DNA from: Thermoleophilia bacterium
GTDB taxonomy: Bacteria > Actinomycetota > Thermoleophilia > RBG-16-64-13
Direction of reading: 5' to 3'
Assembly (NCBI GenBank): GCA_027493445.1
Contig: JAOSKU010000001.1
Span: forward strand, 1,639,314 to 1,703,313
Length of the DNA: 64,000 bases
Made by a program: the position numbers and the translations under genes. Below the pieces are notes generated by a model. That model made no database searches. It was not told where the DNA came from and worked only from the letters and a program-made list of their open reading frames with translations. Below are positions 54,661 through 63,146 of the stretch, piece after piece; position 1 is the stretch's first letter, and each line of letters begins with the position of its first letter.

Positions 54661-56334
54661 ATGGATCCCATCCGAAAGGACAGCGCCTTGCCCGACTACG
54701 CCCTGGTCGAGCGCCAGGAGATGCTGCGCGGGATCGGCTTCGGCGACGAGGCCCTGGAACGCATCCAGGTAGGCGTGGTCAGCAGCTGGGGAGAAGTGAA
54801 CCCAGCGGCTGTCAACCTGGATCGAGTCGCCGGAGCGGTCAAGGCCGGTATCTGGGCGGCGGGCGGAACCCCCCGGGAGTTCGTCATCAGCTCCATCTGC
54901 ACGAGTATGGCGGGGGACGACCGCTATCACCTGCCCCACCGCGACCTGGTGGCGGGCTACATCGAGACCGTGGCCATGGCCAACCTGCTGGACGCCATGG
55001 TCTTCGTGCCGGTGTGCGACGACGTGATCCCCGGGCACCTCATGGCCGTGGCCCGCCTCGACCTGCCGGCCGTGGTAGTCACCGGCGGCTACGTGCCCCT
55101 CAATCGACGGGGCGGTGCGCCCATCGATCCGCTGCAGGTCTCCTCCCGGCACTTGAACGACTGGAAGGAAGGCCGTATCGACGCCGCCGAGCTCCAAGAG
55201 ATCAAGGACCGGGGCTGCCCCGGGGGCGGCGCCTGCCCGGTCATGGGTACGGCCAACACCATGGCCGCCTTGGCGGAGGCGCTGGGAATCTCGCTCCCCG
55301 GCAACGCGACCACCCCCGGCTCCGATTCCCGCCTGCTGCGCCTGGCTTTCCACGCCGGCCGGCAGGCGGTCGAGCTGCACCGCCGCGGTGTGACGCCCTC
55401 GCGCATACTTACTCCGCAGGCCTTCGAGAACGCGGCGCGGGTGCTCATGGCCATCGGCGGCTCCACCAACGGCGTGCTCCACCTGCAGGCCGTGGCCGCC
55501 GAGCTGGAGCTGGAGATCGGCCCGGACACCTTCAACCCCCTGAACGCCGAGACCCCGCTCATCTGCGACATCGCTCCCTCGGGCTCGGGCGCGAACTACA
55601 TGGTCAACCTGGACGAGGCAGGCGGTATCCAGGCGGTGATGAAGGAACTCGAGCCGGTGCTGAGCACCGGTGTACTCACGGTGACCGGCGAAACCCTGGC
55701 GCGGAATCTCGAGCCAGTGCGGGTGCTCGATCAGAACGTCATCCGGCCTTTGGACGACCCCCTTTCGCCCGAAGGTGGGCTCCGCTTCCTGCGCGGCTCG
55801 CTGGCCCCCAACGGCGCGCTGGTAAAGACCTCGGCGGTGCCCGCCGCCATGCTGCGTCACCGGGGACCGGCCCGCATCTTCGCCGCCGAGGACCCGGCCA
55901 CCGAAGCCTTGGCCTCCGGTGGGCTCGAGCCGGGCGACGTGGTGGTGCTGCGCTACGCCGGCCCCAAGGGCGATCCGGGTATGCGCCTACTGCAGCGCTT
56001 CCTCTGGCAGCTGGCCGCCCGCGGGCTGCACGACCGCATCGCCTTCGTCACCGACGGCCGCATCTCCGGGACCAACAAGGGTTGCGCGGTGACACACGTG
56101 GGCCCGGAAGCCGCGGAGGGTGGGCCGCTGGCCCTGGTCGCGGAGGGCGACCTCATCGAGATCGACATCCCGGCCGGTACCCTCGAGCTGGTCGTGCCCG
56201 CCGAAGAGCTCCGCCGTAGACGCGAAGCCTGGCAACCGCCGGAGCCCCGCGCACGCAAGGGCTACCTCAACATCTACGCGCGCATGGCCCGCTCGGCCGA
56301 CCGGGGAGCGGCCTTGGACTACGGCGGCAAGTGA
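54661..56334 (+). CDS. IlvD/Edd-family dehydratase, divergent
   Basis: A 557-residue member of the dihydroxy-acid/phosphogluconate/sugar-acid dehydratase family. The family outline is clear: AGAVKAGIWAAGGTPREF, LPHRDLVAGYIETVAMANLL, CPGGGACPVMGTANTMAAL, VLMAIGGSTNGVLHL and VTDGRISGTNKGCAVTHVGP. Several usual positions differ: the first cluster Cys (NPCN in dihydroxy-acid dehydratase) is Ala in NPAAVN, CDK is CDD (CDDVIPGH), and the GACGGM motif reads GACPVM. So the substrate may not be a branched-chain amino acid precursor. No other ilv gene is adjacent. Confidence 0.8.
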   Translation: MDPIRKDSALPDYALVERQEMLRGIGFGDEALERIQVGVVSSWGEVNPAAVNLDRVAGAVKAGIWAAGGTPREFVISSICTSMAGDDRYHLPHRDLVAGYIETVAMANLLDAMVFVPVCDDVIPGHLMAVARLDLPAVVVTGGYVPLNRRGGAPIDPLQVSSRHLNDWKEGRIDAAELQEIKDRGCPGGGACPVMGTANTMAALAEALGISLPGNATTPGSDSRLLRLAFHAGRQAVELHRRGVTPSRILTPQAFENAARVLMAIGGSTNGVLHLQAVAAELELEIGPDTFNPLNAETPLICDIAPSGSGANYMVNLDEAGGIQAVMKELEPVLSTGVLTVTGETLARNLEPVRVLDQNVIRPLDDPLSPEGGLRFLRGSLAPNGALVKTSAVPAAMLRHRGPARIFAAEDPATEALASGGLEPGDVVVLRYAGPKGDPGMRLLQRFLWQLAARGLHDRIAFVTDGRISGTNKGCAVTHVGPEAAEGGPLALVAEGDLIEIDIPAGTLELVVPAEELRRRREAWQPPEPRARKGYLNIYARMARSADRGAALDYGGK

Positions 56335-56393
56335 GCTGCCGGGCATGGCCCTCCTCGCCGGCGTGCGGCTCAGTGAGCCGGCGCGATCCCCAA

Positions 56394-56555
56394 GAACTCG
56401 TTTCAAAATGAAGCCTTGGCCGCCGCGGCCGCACTGGCCGGCACGATGCGGCGTCCTCGGTCACGCCCGTAGCGCTGCTACGAGCGCTCCCTGCGTCCTT
56501 GCCTCGCACTCGCCCATCGCACCCTGACGGCGAAGCGTCATTCTGAAACGAGTTC
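56394..56555. repeat. 162-base element with 18-base terminal inverted repeats
   Basis: GAACTCGTTTCAAAATGA (56394-56411) pairs with TCATTCTGAAACGAGTTC (56538-56555), 17 of 18 bases matching. The inside includes GAAGCCTTGGCCGCCGCG and TCCTCGGTCACGCCC, which recur at 57887-57945. It lies between the convergent IlvD-like and VOC genes. It could be a non-autonomous mobile element (MITE type) or a large bidirectional hairpin. Confidence 0.55.
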
Positions 56556-56559
56556 TAAC

Positions 56560-56940
56560 TCACCACTGCCTTATCTCGATGGGCAGACCGTCGGGGTCCT
56601 GGATCTCGGCGCGGAAACCGCTGCCCGAGGGGAACGGCGGCATGGAGGGCTCGATGCCTTTGCCGCTCAGATAGGCCAGGGCCTCGTCCATGCTCTCGAC
56701 CTCGAGGGCCATCATGCGGTAGCCCACACGAGGCCCTTCGCCGACCAGCGCGGTCACCCCCTCGATGTCGAGCAGCTCGAGCACGGTGTCGCCCAGCTTC
56801 AGGAAGGCGATGTCGCGCAGCGGGGGGCGGTCGATGGTCAGCCGCTCCCGGACCGAGAAGCCCAGCATCTCGGTGTAGAACTCGATCGAGCGCTCGAAGT
56901 CGGAGGGCACGATCTCCACGTGGTCAATGCGGCGAAACAT
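56560..56940 (-). CDS. VOC-family (glyoxalase-like) protein
   Basis: A 126-residue vicinal-oxygen-chelate protein with two beta-alpha-beta-beta-beta modules: RIDHVEIVPSDFERSIEFYT with ELLDIEGVTAL, and YRMMALEVESMDEALAYLSG with IQDPDGLPIEIRQW. Metal ligand positions (H of DHVEI, E of LELLD, E of PIEIR) are in place. The activity is open (glyoxalase I, methylmalonyl-CoA epimerase and dioxygenase types share the fold). GGAG precedes the ATG at 56940. Confidence 0.85.
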   Translation of the reverse strand: MFRRIDHVEIVPSDFERSIEFYTEMLGFSVRERLTIDRPPLRDIAFLKLGDTVLELLDIEGVTALVGEGPRVGYRMMALEVESMDEALAYLSGKGIEPSMPPFPSGSGFRAEIQDPDGLPIEIRQW

Positions 56941-57155
56941 GGCAATCTCCTTCGTGCGAGTGAGGGCGCGGGAGGACAGCGCGTGCCGGATAGGCAGGAG
57001 TATACCGCGATGGCCCGCCGCAGCCCGGTGTGCGTACGTTGTCCAGCTGGCTGCCGCCGCCGGCGGTGTGCGCGTTGTCCGGCTGGCCACCGACGGTCCC
57101 GGGCGGCTATCCTCTCTACCGGCGCGCCCATCGCCAGACCCGTCAGGAGGAAAGC

Positions 57156-57874
57156 ATGCGCATCGCCGTCGCCGAGTCCATCTTCGAGAGATTCCCCGGC
57201 TACCAGCGAGGGCTCGTCGTGGCTCGGGGGTGTCCAACGAGGCGGGCGACCCCGAACTGGCCGAGCGCCTGCGCGAGGCCCAACAGTCGCTGGTCGCCCG
57301 GCTCGGCGGCGAGGACTGGCGGGCTCACCCCCGCGTCGCGACCTGGCTCCAGGCCTTCGCCTCCCTCGGGATAGCCGTCGGGTCCCGGCCGCCGTCGCTG
57401 GCGGCCCTGGTCAAGCGGACGATGAAGGGTTCCGCGCTCCCTTTCATCAACCGGCTCGTGGCGCTGATGAACATCACCTCGCTCGAGAACTTGGTGCCCT
57501 GCGGAGGCGACGACCTGGACGCGGTCGGCGCGGAGATCGTGCTGCGGCCGGCCACCGGCACCGAGACCTACCGCCCGCTGGGCAGACCCGAGATGACCGA
57601 GCACCCCGACCCGGGCGAAATCGTGTACGTCGACACGCAGAGCTCGGTGGTCCTGTGCCGCACCTGGTGCTGGCGCAACAGCGACATCACCAAGCTTACA
57701 GAGCTCACCACCGCCGTCGCTCTCAATCTCGACCTCATGGCCCCGGCGGTCCCTTTCGAGGAAGGCGCAGCGATCACCGAACGCCTGGCCGCCGACATGC
57801 GCCGCCACTGCGGCGGCCGGGTGCAGTGGCACATGCTCTCCCTGGAGCATCCAGGCGCGGAAGTGGAGATCTAG
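57156..57874 (+). CDS. B3/B4 tRNA-binding-domain protein (frameshift in sequence)
   Basis: About 239 residues when joined. The protein is a free-standing B3/B4 domain, as found in the phenylalanyl-tRNA synthetase beta chain: SIFERFPGYQRGLVVARG, then NRLVALMNITSLENLVPCGG, TQSSVVLCRTWCWRNSD and RHCGGRVQWHMLS. Related proteins may edit mischarged tRNA or bind amino acids. The frame breaks at the GGGGG run 57226-57230; one added G gives VARGVSNEAGDPELAERL. AGGAGG precedes the ATG at 57156. It is divergent from the VOC gene. Confidence 0.78.
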
Positions 57875-57945
57875 TCGTGTCAGAACGAAGCCTTGGCCGC
57901 CGCGGCCGAATTGGCCCGCGATGCAGCTCCTCGGTCACGCCCCGG
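57871..57945. repeat. Partial second copy of the 56394-56555 repeat
   Basis: GAAGCCTTGGCCGCCGCG and the following CCGA..TTGGCC..CGATGC..CTCGGTCACGCCC match the left ~60 bases of the 162-base element; the preceding AGTCGTGTCAGAACGAA is a diverged left terminus. The right inverted repeat was not found, so this copy is truncated. It begins at the stop codon of the B3/B4 gene. Confidence 0.5.
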
Positions 57946-57966
57946 CCCGCATGCGCTCGGCCAGGC

Positions 57967-58461
57967 TCACCAGGATAGCGTCTCTCTGGCTCTCGACGGG
58001 CTGCTCAGGGTCCACCATCGACTCTTACCCCCCGCCCTCTCAAGGCCACAGCGGAGGTTACTCCGAAGTGAACTGTGCTGGCCATGCTTGGTTGGCATCT
58101 CTCCTTGAGCCGCCGGCTCCGTGGCCCGAGCAAGCGGGCCGTACGCTATCGTCAGCATCCGCTCCTTCGACCGAGCGAACATGGCGATGGTGTGCTCGTA
58201 CAGCTTGTCGCTGGAGGCTGAGAGCACCACGCATAGCCTGCCGACATGCATCGCACTCCACGAGGCGGAGCCGAAAACGTCGTCTGGAGAGACATCCAAG
58301 CCATGATAATAGGCGTGGGTCACTCCACTAATGAAGCGGAACTGATAGTCGTACTCGAGGGTCTCCAGGTCCTGCTCACCTTCGGTGGCTTCCTTGACGC
58401 TCTTCGCCATCTGACGCGCGTTGCTGTCAGCGGGCTTGGACCGTAGAGGCATGCTCTCCAA
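57967..58461 (-). CDS. Hypothetical protein, duplicated further right
   Basis: An open frame of ~164 codons (the open frame extends about 30 codons upstream without a good start). Central part: YYHGLDVSPDDVFGSASW, then HVGRLCVVLSASSDKLYEHT, MFARSKERMLTIAYGPLA. A degenerate copy of this segment is at 60275-60616. No family recognised. Upstream, the same strand reads LFIVTDGRADAQTARDYIR before an in-frame TAG, so an older, longer gene may have been interrupted. Confidence 0.4.
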   Translation of the reverse strand: MESMPLRSKPADSNARQMAKSVKEATEGEQDLETLEYDYQFRFISGVTHAYYHGLDVSPDDVFGSASWSAMHVGRLCVVLSASSDKLYEHTIAMFARSKERMLTIAYGPLARATEPAAQGEMPTKHGQHSSLRSNLRCGLERAGGKSRWWTLSSPSRARETLSW

Positions 58462-58711
58462 CTCGGCCTTAGCGCGGGCGGCGACCAGCTCTGCGTCTAC
58501 GCCTAATGCCCGGAGCGCTCTTCTCCGATCCTGGGAGGCGAGAGCGTTCAGATTGACCTACCGAATGTAGGTCTTGTAGTTCTCACTCTGCCTGATGTAG
58601 TCGCGCGCGGTCTGAGCATCGGCACGACCATCGGTGACGATAAACAGCGCCTGCGCGCGCTAGTCCAGTAAAATAGACCCTGTCCATCGGGGTCGATGAC
58701 GCGGATCTCGC

Positions 58712-59188
58712 TCAGGATAGAGCTAAGCTAAGCGATGGCAAATCGGATTGTGGGAATGCGATGGTCGAAGTCGCACGTAGTCTACGTCCGGCATTTACGA
58801 GTTCCGAGATCATTTCACGATCCGAAATACGATCTAGGCATGCATACGACGGGTCACGGAACCGCACGCTGCAGTACGGAACGGCCACACCGTCGCCACG
58901 GAGCGTAGCCACAACTCGCTCCATGACCCGCATCCACCGCGAGTGGAATTCACGGAGTTTGGAACCCGATGGCCCATCATCACTCTGGAGTGTCTCAATC
59001 TCACAGCCAAGGCGTACCGAGCCCTCGGCCCTTGAGAGGTCCACCAATGCGTCAGGTCGCTCATTGGGCGCAATCACAAACCCGGAGAAGCCGAGGCGTT
59101 GGAGAAGCCCAGAGATAGTCGTGCACTCGCGGTCCTTCTTCTCGAGGCCACTGTACTCCTCAATATCGCTCCCCGCATACGACCTCAC
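58712..59188 (-). CDS. Hypothetical protein
   Basis: A 158-residue product from GTG at 59186-59188 (the frame stays open further upstream but there it is antisense-like low-complexity sequence). It reads EYSGLEKKDRECTTISGLLQ, then FSGFVIAPNERPDALVDL and LGCEIETLQSDDGPSGSK. The P-D...E-x-E spacing recalls a PD-(D/E)XK nuclease core, but this is weak. The C terminus is short and polar. Confidence 0.4.
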   Translation of the reverse strand: MRSYAGSDIEEYSGLEKKDRECTTISGLLQRLGFSGFVIAPNERPDALVDLSRAEGSVRLGCEIETLQSDDGPSGSKLREFHSRWMRVMERVVATLRGDGVAVPYCSVRFRDPSYACLDRISDREMISELVNAGRRLRATSTIAFPQSDLPSLSLALS

Positions 59189-59733
59189 GCTCGGGCGGCT
59201 CGCTCCTGTCTCGCGGCTGGGGTGAGGACGACGGCGGGGGCGACGAACCTGTCCGGGGAGGCGGCCCGGTGCTCGAACGGAGAGCGCAACGGGAAAGGGC
59301 GCCCCGACTCGTGCAGAGAAACACGTCCACCGGGCCGCGCCAGCCGGCGAGGCCGGAACACCGCCTGCAACCCGCCGACCACTTCCGCTCCACGACCCTG
59401 ACCCTGCCCGGCTCCACCACGGCGAATCCGCCCACCGGCCGACCACCCAACTTCTGCGACGGCCTCTACCACACTGGCGGCGAGAGCTCGCCGAGCGCCG
59501 CCCGGACAGCGGATGAAGACGACACCCTCACCAGGCCCGGCACCGAAGAAGACCAGCTGACCAAAGTCCTTGTCTTCGGTGATGAGCACTCGATTCTCAG
59601 CTGCGGCAACTGCGGCCACCTGTGCATCGGTGGTGCCCGGAGAGTCTTCGGCAACCGCTCTTGCGTCGTGGCCGGCCACACGGAGAGCGCGTACGACGCC
59701 GAAGTCGCAGCTCTCGTCCGCCAGAAAACGCAC
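59185..59733 (-). CDS. DUF5615 PIN-like toxin (probable), 3' end uncertain
   Basis: The first ~95 residues are a DUF5615 protein: RFLADESCDFGVVRALR, AEDSPGTTDAQVAAVA, NRVLITEDKDFGQLVF and EGVVFIRCPG, with the acidic residues of a PIN-like nuclease fold. After this the frame becomes Gly/Arg-rich. In the neighbouring frame the typical ending FAVVEPGRVRVV appears, so a frameshift near 59445 is likely and the true stop is not fixed. It starts GTG 5 bases after the DUF433 gene. Confidence 0.72.
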   Translation of the reverse strand: MRFLADESCDFGVVRALRVAGHDARAVAEDSPGTTDAQVAAVAAAENRVLITEDKDFGQLVFFGAGPGEGVVFIRCPGGARRALAASVVEAVAEVGWSAGGRIRRGGAGQGQGRGAEVVGGLQAVFRPRRLARPGGRVSLHESGRPFPLRSPFEHRAASPDRFVAPAVVLTPAARQERAARA

Positions 59734-59738
59734 CGGCG

Positions 59739-59987
59739 CTATCCGCCGTGGACGGTAATCGTCTCCAGGACGGCCGACTCCTCGTGCGCCAGCGAGTCTG
59801 CAGCGTAGGCCAGGGCGGCGTGGATATCGTCGATCGTCAAATTCGGGTACGCATCGAGAAGGTCGGCTTCCGTCGCGCCTTGGCTGAGCTTCCTGAGAAT
59901 GCGCTCCACGGTGATGCGCGTACCACGGATCACGGGTTTGCCTAGCATGACTCGGGGGTCGATAGAGATCTTGACAGCTGAACCCAT
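59739..59987 (-). CDS. DUF433 antitoxin-like protein
   Basis: An 82-residue DUF433 protein: ISIDPRVMLGKPVIRGTRIT, then VERILRKLSQGATEADLL and YPNLTIDDIHAALAYAADS, the helix-turn-helix pattern of the family. Paired directly with a DUF5615 gene, it forms the known DUF433/DUF5615 toxin-antitoxin arrangement and probably represses it. GGAGGAGGTCAC precedes the ATG. Confidence 0.88.
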   Translation of the reverse strand: MGSAVKISIDPRVMLGKPVIRGTRITVERILRKLSQGATEADLLDAYPNLTIDDIHAALAYAADSLAHEESAVLETITVHGG

Positions 59988-60274
59988 GTGACCTCCTCCA
60001 TGAGTCTCCGGGCGATCGGGCTGGTTGACTGAGCGCCCGGGCGACGCTCACATGTTATCGCAAGAGCGTCGACCCATGCTAACCCCGAGTAGGGCTCATG
60101 CTTGAAGATCACGCGGGCGGCCTTGACCAGTGAGGGCAACGGCCCGAGCGTGGCGACTGCAAGCAGCGGGATTGTCTATGCTGACTTCATCGACCCTCTG
60201 CGGGGGCTCGGTCAGGGCCAGGAAGGCGGCAACGAGACCGTACCAGCCCGCGGGGGCACCGGCAGTTGAGAGGC

Positions 60275-60616
60275 TTATTGTTCCTCAACAATGCACCCCA
60301 ACGGCTCGCAAAAGCGAACAGGAGTCATGCTCAGCGCCTGCCCGTATCGGTGCCCACAGTGGAGGTCACTCCGAAGTGAAACGTACCCGGCCACTCGAGG
60401 TTTGCATCCCTGCTTGGGCCGCTGGCCCCTCCGCCCGTGGGAGCGGGCCGTACGCAACCGAGAGCATCCGCTTCTTCGAGCTCGCGAACATGGTTGCCGT
60501 GTGCTCATAAAGGTCGTCGCTGGAGGTAGACAGCACGCGGCACAGCCGGCCGACTTGCATGGTGCTCCAGAATACGGGGCAAAGACGTCGTCAGGAGACA
60601 GAGCACTGTCCGGCAA
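60275..60616 (-). pseudogene. Degenerate copy of the 57967-58461 gene
   Basis: One frame reads LSPDDVFAPYSGA, and the frame one base away continues QVGRLCRVLSTSSDDLYEHT, MFASSKKRMLSVAYGPLP. Both correspond to SPDDVFGSASW, HVGRLCVVLSASSDKLYEHT and MFARSKERMLTIAYGPLA of the gene at 57967-58461. The DNA similarity also covers flanking bases (GTCACTCCGAAGTGAA at 60365 and GTTACTCCGAAGTGAA at 58053), so a segment was duplicated. This copy is frameshifted and lacks the N-terminal part. Confidence 0.5.
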
Positions 60617-60663
60617 GGTGTAACGAAAGCGAGGTGTCCGGACACCTACGGGATAGAGGACGA

Positions 60664-61775
60664 GGGGGTATCCATTTAACCGGCCGAGCCCCTAATTGCC
60701 CGCCACGGCCGGTTTGCCGGCGGTCGCTGAAGGCTTGGCGGGCGGCCGCGGCTGCGCGGGGGTGTGGAGGGTACGGCGCGCGGCCGGCGGCTGGCGATGA
60801 GGTGGTCGTACCGCACCGGGGCGTGGGCGACGGCCAGCTCGAGGACTCGGTAGAACAGCATCCCGCGACTGCGTGAGCTGCGTCGGTTGAATCGAAACAC
60901 GAACTCGTTGAGGTAGCCCGCCATATGTGCCTCATGGACGGAGCCTTGGTGGGTGCCCAGCAGCCAGCGCTTGGTCAACGAGGCAACCCGATGGACGCGA
61001 CGCAGCAGCTTGGTGGGATCGTCCCCGTGCGCCCGGGCTGCTCGCTGGCTGCGAGGATCGTGAAAGTAGCCCAGCTTGGCCAGGCCGTGGTAACCCATCC
61101 AGCCGTCAGTGATCAGCGTGGCGCCTGGCTCGACGTGATCGGTCACGAAGCGGTGCAGCGAGACGGCGGACGCGTCCACGAGCGGCGCCATCCTGCACCG
61201 GCCCATCCCTCTTGGCTCCCGGATCTGGAACCGCGATGCCGGTCAGGACCTTCTTCCCCGGCGCCCGGCCGCCGGCGAGCTCCGGCTCCTGCCCGCCGAT
61301 GTACGTCTCGTCTACTTCCACCTTCCCTGTCAGCCGCTCACGGCCCAGGCGCACGAGCACCGACCGGAAGCGGTGGAGCATGGCCCAGGCGGTTTGGTAG
61401 GAGCCGATCTCCAGTGTCCGCTTCAGGCTCAACGCCGAGATGCCGTCCTTGCCCGTGGCGAACAGCCAGCAAGCCATGAACCATACCGTGAGCGGCGTCC
61501 GGGTGCGGTCGAAGATCGTGCCGGCCGTGACCGAGGTGCGGGAACCGCACCCCTCACATTTCCACCGGCCGTCGCCCATGCGCCAACCACCGCCATGGCT
61601 GCAGTCGGGGCAAATGAAACCGTCGGGCCACCGCAGCCACTCCAAGTAATCGAGGCAGTCTGCGTCGGCCGAAAACCACGCGTGGAAGTCGCCCGTGGAG
61701 CCTGGGTAGTGTGCTCCGGCACGAGGATATTCCATCAATCCATGATACGCCTAGGCCGGTTAAATGGATATCCCC
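60664..61775 (-). mobile_element. IS1595-family insertion sequence
   Basis: A ~1,112-base element carrying one transposase. The left end GGGGGTATCCATTTAACCGGCC (60664 onward, shown here in full only to its pairing part) matches the reverse complement of the right end, GGGGATATCCATTTAACC (to 61775). No exact target duplication was found in the flanks (GAGGACGA versus AAGGTCCG), so the ends may have been shuffled since insertion. Confidence 0.78.
60676..61738 (-). CDS. IS1595-family transposase (frameshift in sequence)
   Basis: About 353 residues when joined. An N-terminal zinc ribbon (ICPDCSHGGGWRM and KCEGCGSR) is followed by an IS1595 core with VDETYIGGQE (first Asp), LITDGWMGYHGL (second Asp) and YLNEFVFRFNRRSS (the Asn typical of this family). 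The halves are in different frames near 61227; removing one base gives AVQIREPRGMGRC. The C-terminal ~40 residues are Arg/Pro-rich. Without the correction the element would be inactive. Confidence 0.82.
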
Positions 61776-61810
61776 AAGGTCCGTTCTTCCACCTACTCAC
61801 GGCTAGTGTT

Positions 61811-62122
61811 TCAATCTTGGTGTTGAAGCATCTGCATCCTCTCGTCATGCTGGATGGCCGCCTGATGGATGCGCGCGAGGATCCCAAATAGGCAGCCCGC
61901 AGCTATGAGGCCAATGCCGAGAGTCATCTCGGTGAGGTAGCCCAAGCCAGCGACTAGGCCGATAAAGGCAATACCCACCAGCAAGTACAGGAGCAACTGG
62001 CTTCCCGTGGACCCAAGTCGTTCGGGGCGGCTGCCGGATAGTCCCCGTCCGCATTGCCCGCAGTAGAAACTGCCTTCAGCGAGAAGGGCACCGCAATTCG
62101 AGCACCGTTGGTCGGCCATCAT
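61811..62122 (-). CDS. Zinc-ribbon membrane protein
   Basis: A 103-residue protein. An N-terminal double CxxC zinc ribbon (CSNCGALLAEGSFYCGQCG) is followed by two hydrophobic helices (LLLYLLVGIAFIGLVAG and LGIGLIAAGCLFGILA) and a basic tail. AAAAGGAGATC precedes the ATG. The larger zinc-ribbon gene just upstream has the same ribbon; the pair probably works at the membrane. Function unknown. Confidence 0.7.
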   Translation of the reverse strand: MMADQRCSNCGALLAEGSFYCGQCGRGLSGSRPERLGSTGSQLLLYLLVGIAFIGLVAGLGYLTEMTLGIGLIAAGCLFGILARIHQAAIQHDERMQMLQHQD

Positions 62123-62248
62123 GATCTCCTTTTCAGGCTAGAACACGCTTCGTCCTTGCCCCACGGATCTTAGTAGCTCTTGCTCAGCATCACGTGCCCC
62201 TGCGAATCAGCACCGTGTCCGCGTCCCCATCGTGGCTCAAGATGGAAC

Positions 62249-63146
62249 TCACTCCCGGAGACTTATCGCCCATGGTCCTTTGGCTTCGACAACCAAATAC
62301 TCAGTGCCAGGAGGGACCATGGTCTCTCCACTATACTGCTCGATCTCATTTAGCAAGAGGTCCGGGAAGAACCCCCCATAGGCCCACACGGCAAAATTCG
62401 ATTGGGCGGCGTTGCCTTCAATGATCGCAGTGTCAGCCTCGCCCTCGACGCGAAGAACATCATCCCCTGCGCCCTTGACGATGTCTCCCACTGGTGCCAC
62501 TCGAGCGGAATCGATGGGGCGAACCTCGATTAGCCAACCGCCCTTCGCCTCAACCTGGAGCCGAGTCGTCCCTTCTTCCTGCATGCCAAGCGGCCTGATG
62601 CCCTCGTACGGATCGATCGCATTGACGAACAGCTGCGTGGTTTCCCCGTCGTCGTCGTAACCCCAGACAGCAAAGTTGCTTCTGGCGGCATTCCCCCTTG
62701 ATGTAGAGAAGAGCCGGATCAGTCGGTCGGTCGATCCTGATGACCTTGTCTCCCGCACCCTCGTAAACGATCTTGGCCACCGTGGTAGTGGTCGTCGAGG
62801 CCGACGTTGTCGTCGTGGGTTCGGCGCTCGTTGTGGTCTGCGGCGCTGGCGCGGTCGTTGTTGCGGCACTGTCTGTACTCGCCGCTTCGGCCACAGCCTG
62901 CGTTGTCGTCGTGGGCTCGGGATTGTCACTGCCCTTCGGAATCAAAACGCCGGTGATCACGAGGGCCCCGATGACAATGCTCGTCTTGCCGAGGAGACTG
63001 CGACGTTGCCAGAAGTTCCCCCGTCGTGGCGAGGCGGTCTCTATTCCCTCCGGTGACGTGGGACCGATGTCCGCGCCGCAATTACGGCAAAGGATTGCGT
63101 CGGGTGCGACGGGCTTACCACAGTTTGGGCAGTAGCGCTCTGTCAT
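62249..63146 (-). CDS. Zinc-ribbon, membrane-anchored protein with duplicated extracellular motif (frameshift in sequence)
   Basis: About 298 residues when joined. An N-terminal zinc ribbon (CPNCGKPVAPDAILCRNCG) and a membrane helix (SIVIGALVITGVLI) are followed by a long Thr/Ala/Ser-rich linker. The extracellular part has two related units, GNAARSNFAVWGYDDDGE and GNAAQSNFAVWAYGG, each preceded by a beta strand and followed by an N-x-I-x-x-Y segment. The frame breaks at the CCCCC run 62693-62697; removing one base joins IKGNAARSNF. A potential surface sensor or carbohydrate/ligand-binding protein. GGGAG precedes the ATG. Confidence 0.72.

Noticed and set aside
54507..56219. A 570-codon Arg/Gly/Pro-rich frame overlapping the IlvD-like gene on the same strand
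   Set aside because: It is the out-of-frame reading of the dehydratase gene; composition is typical of GC-rich shadows.
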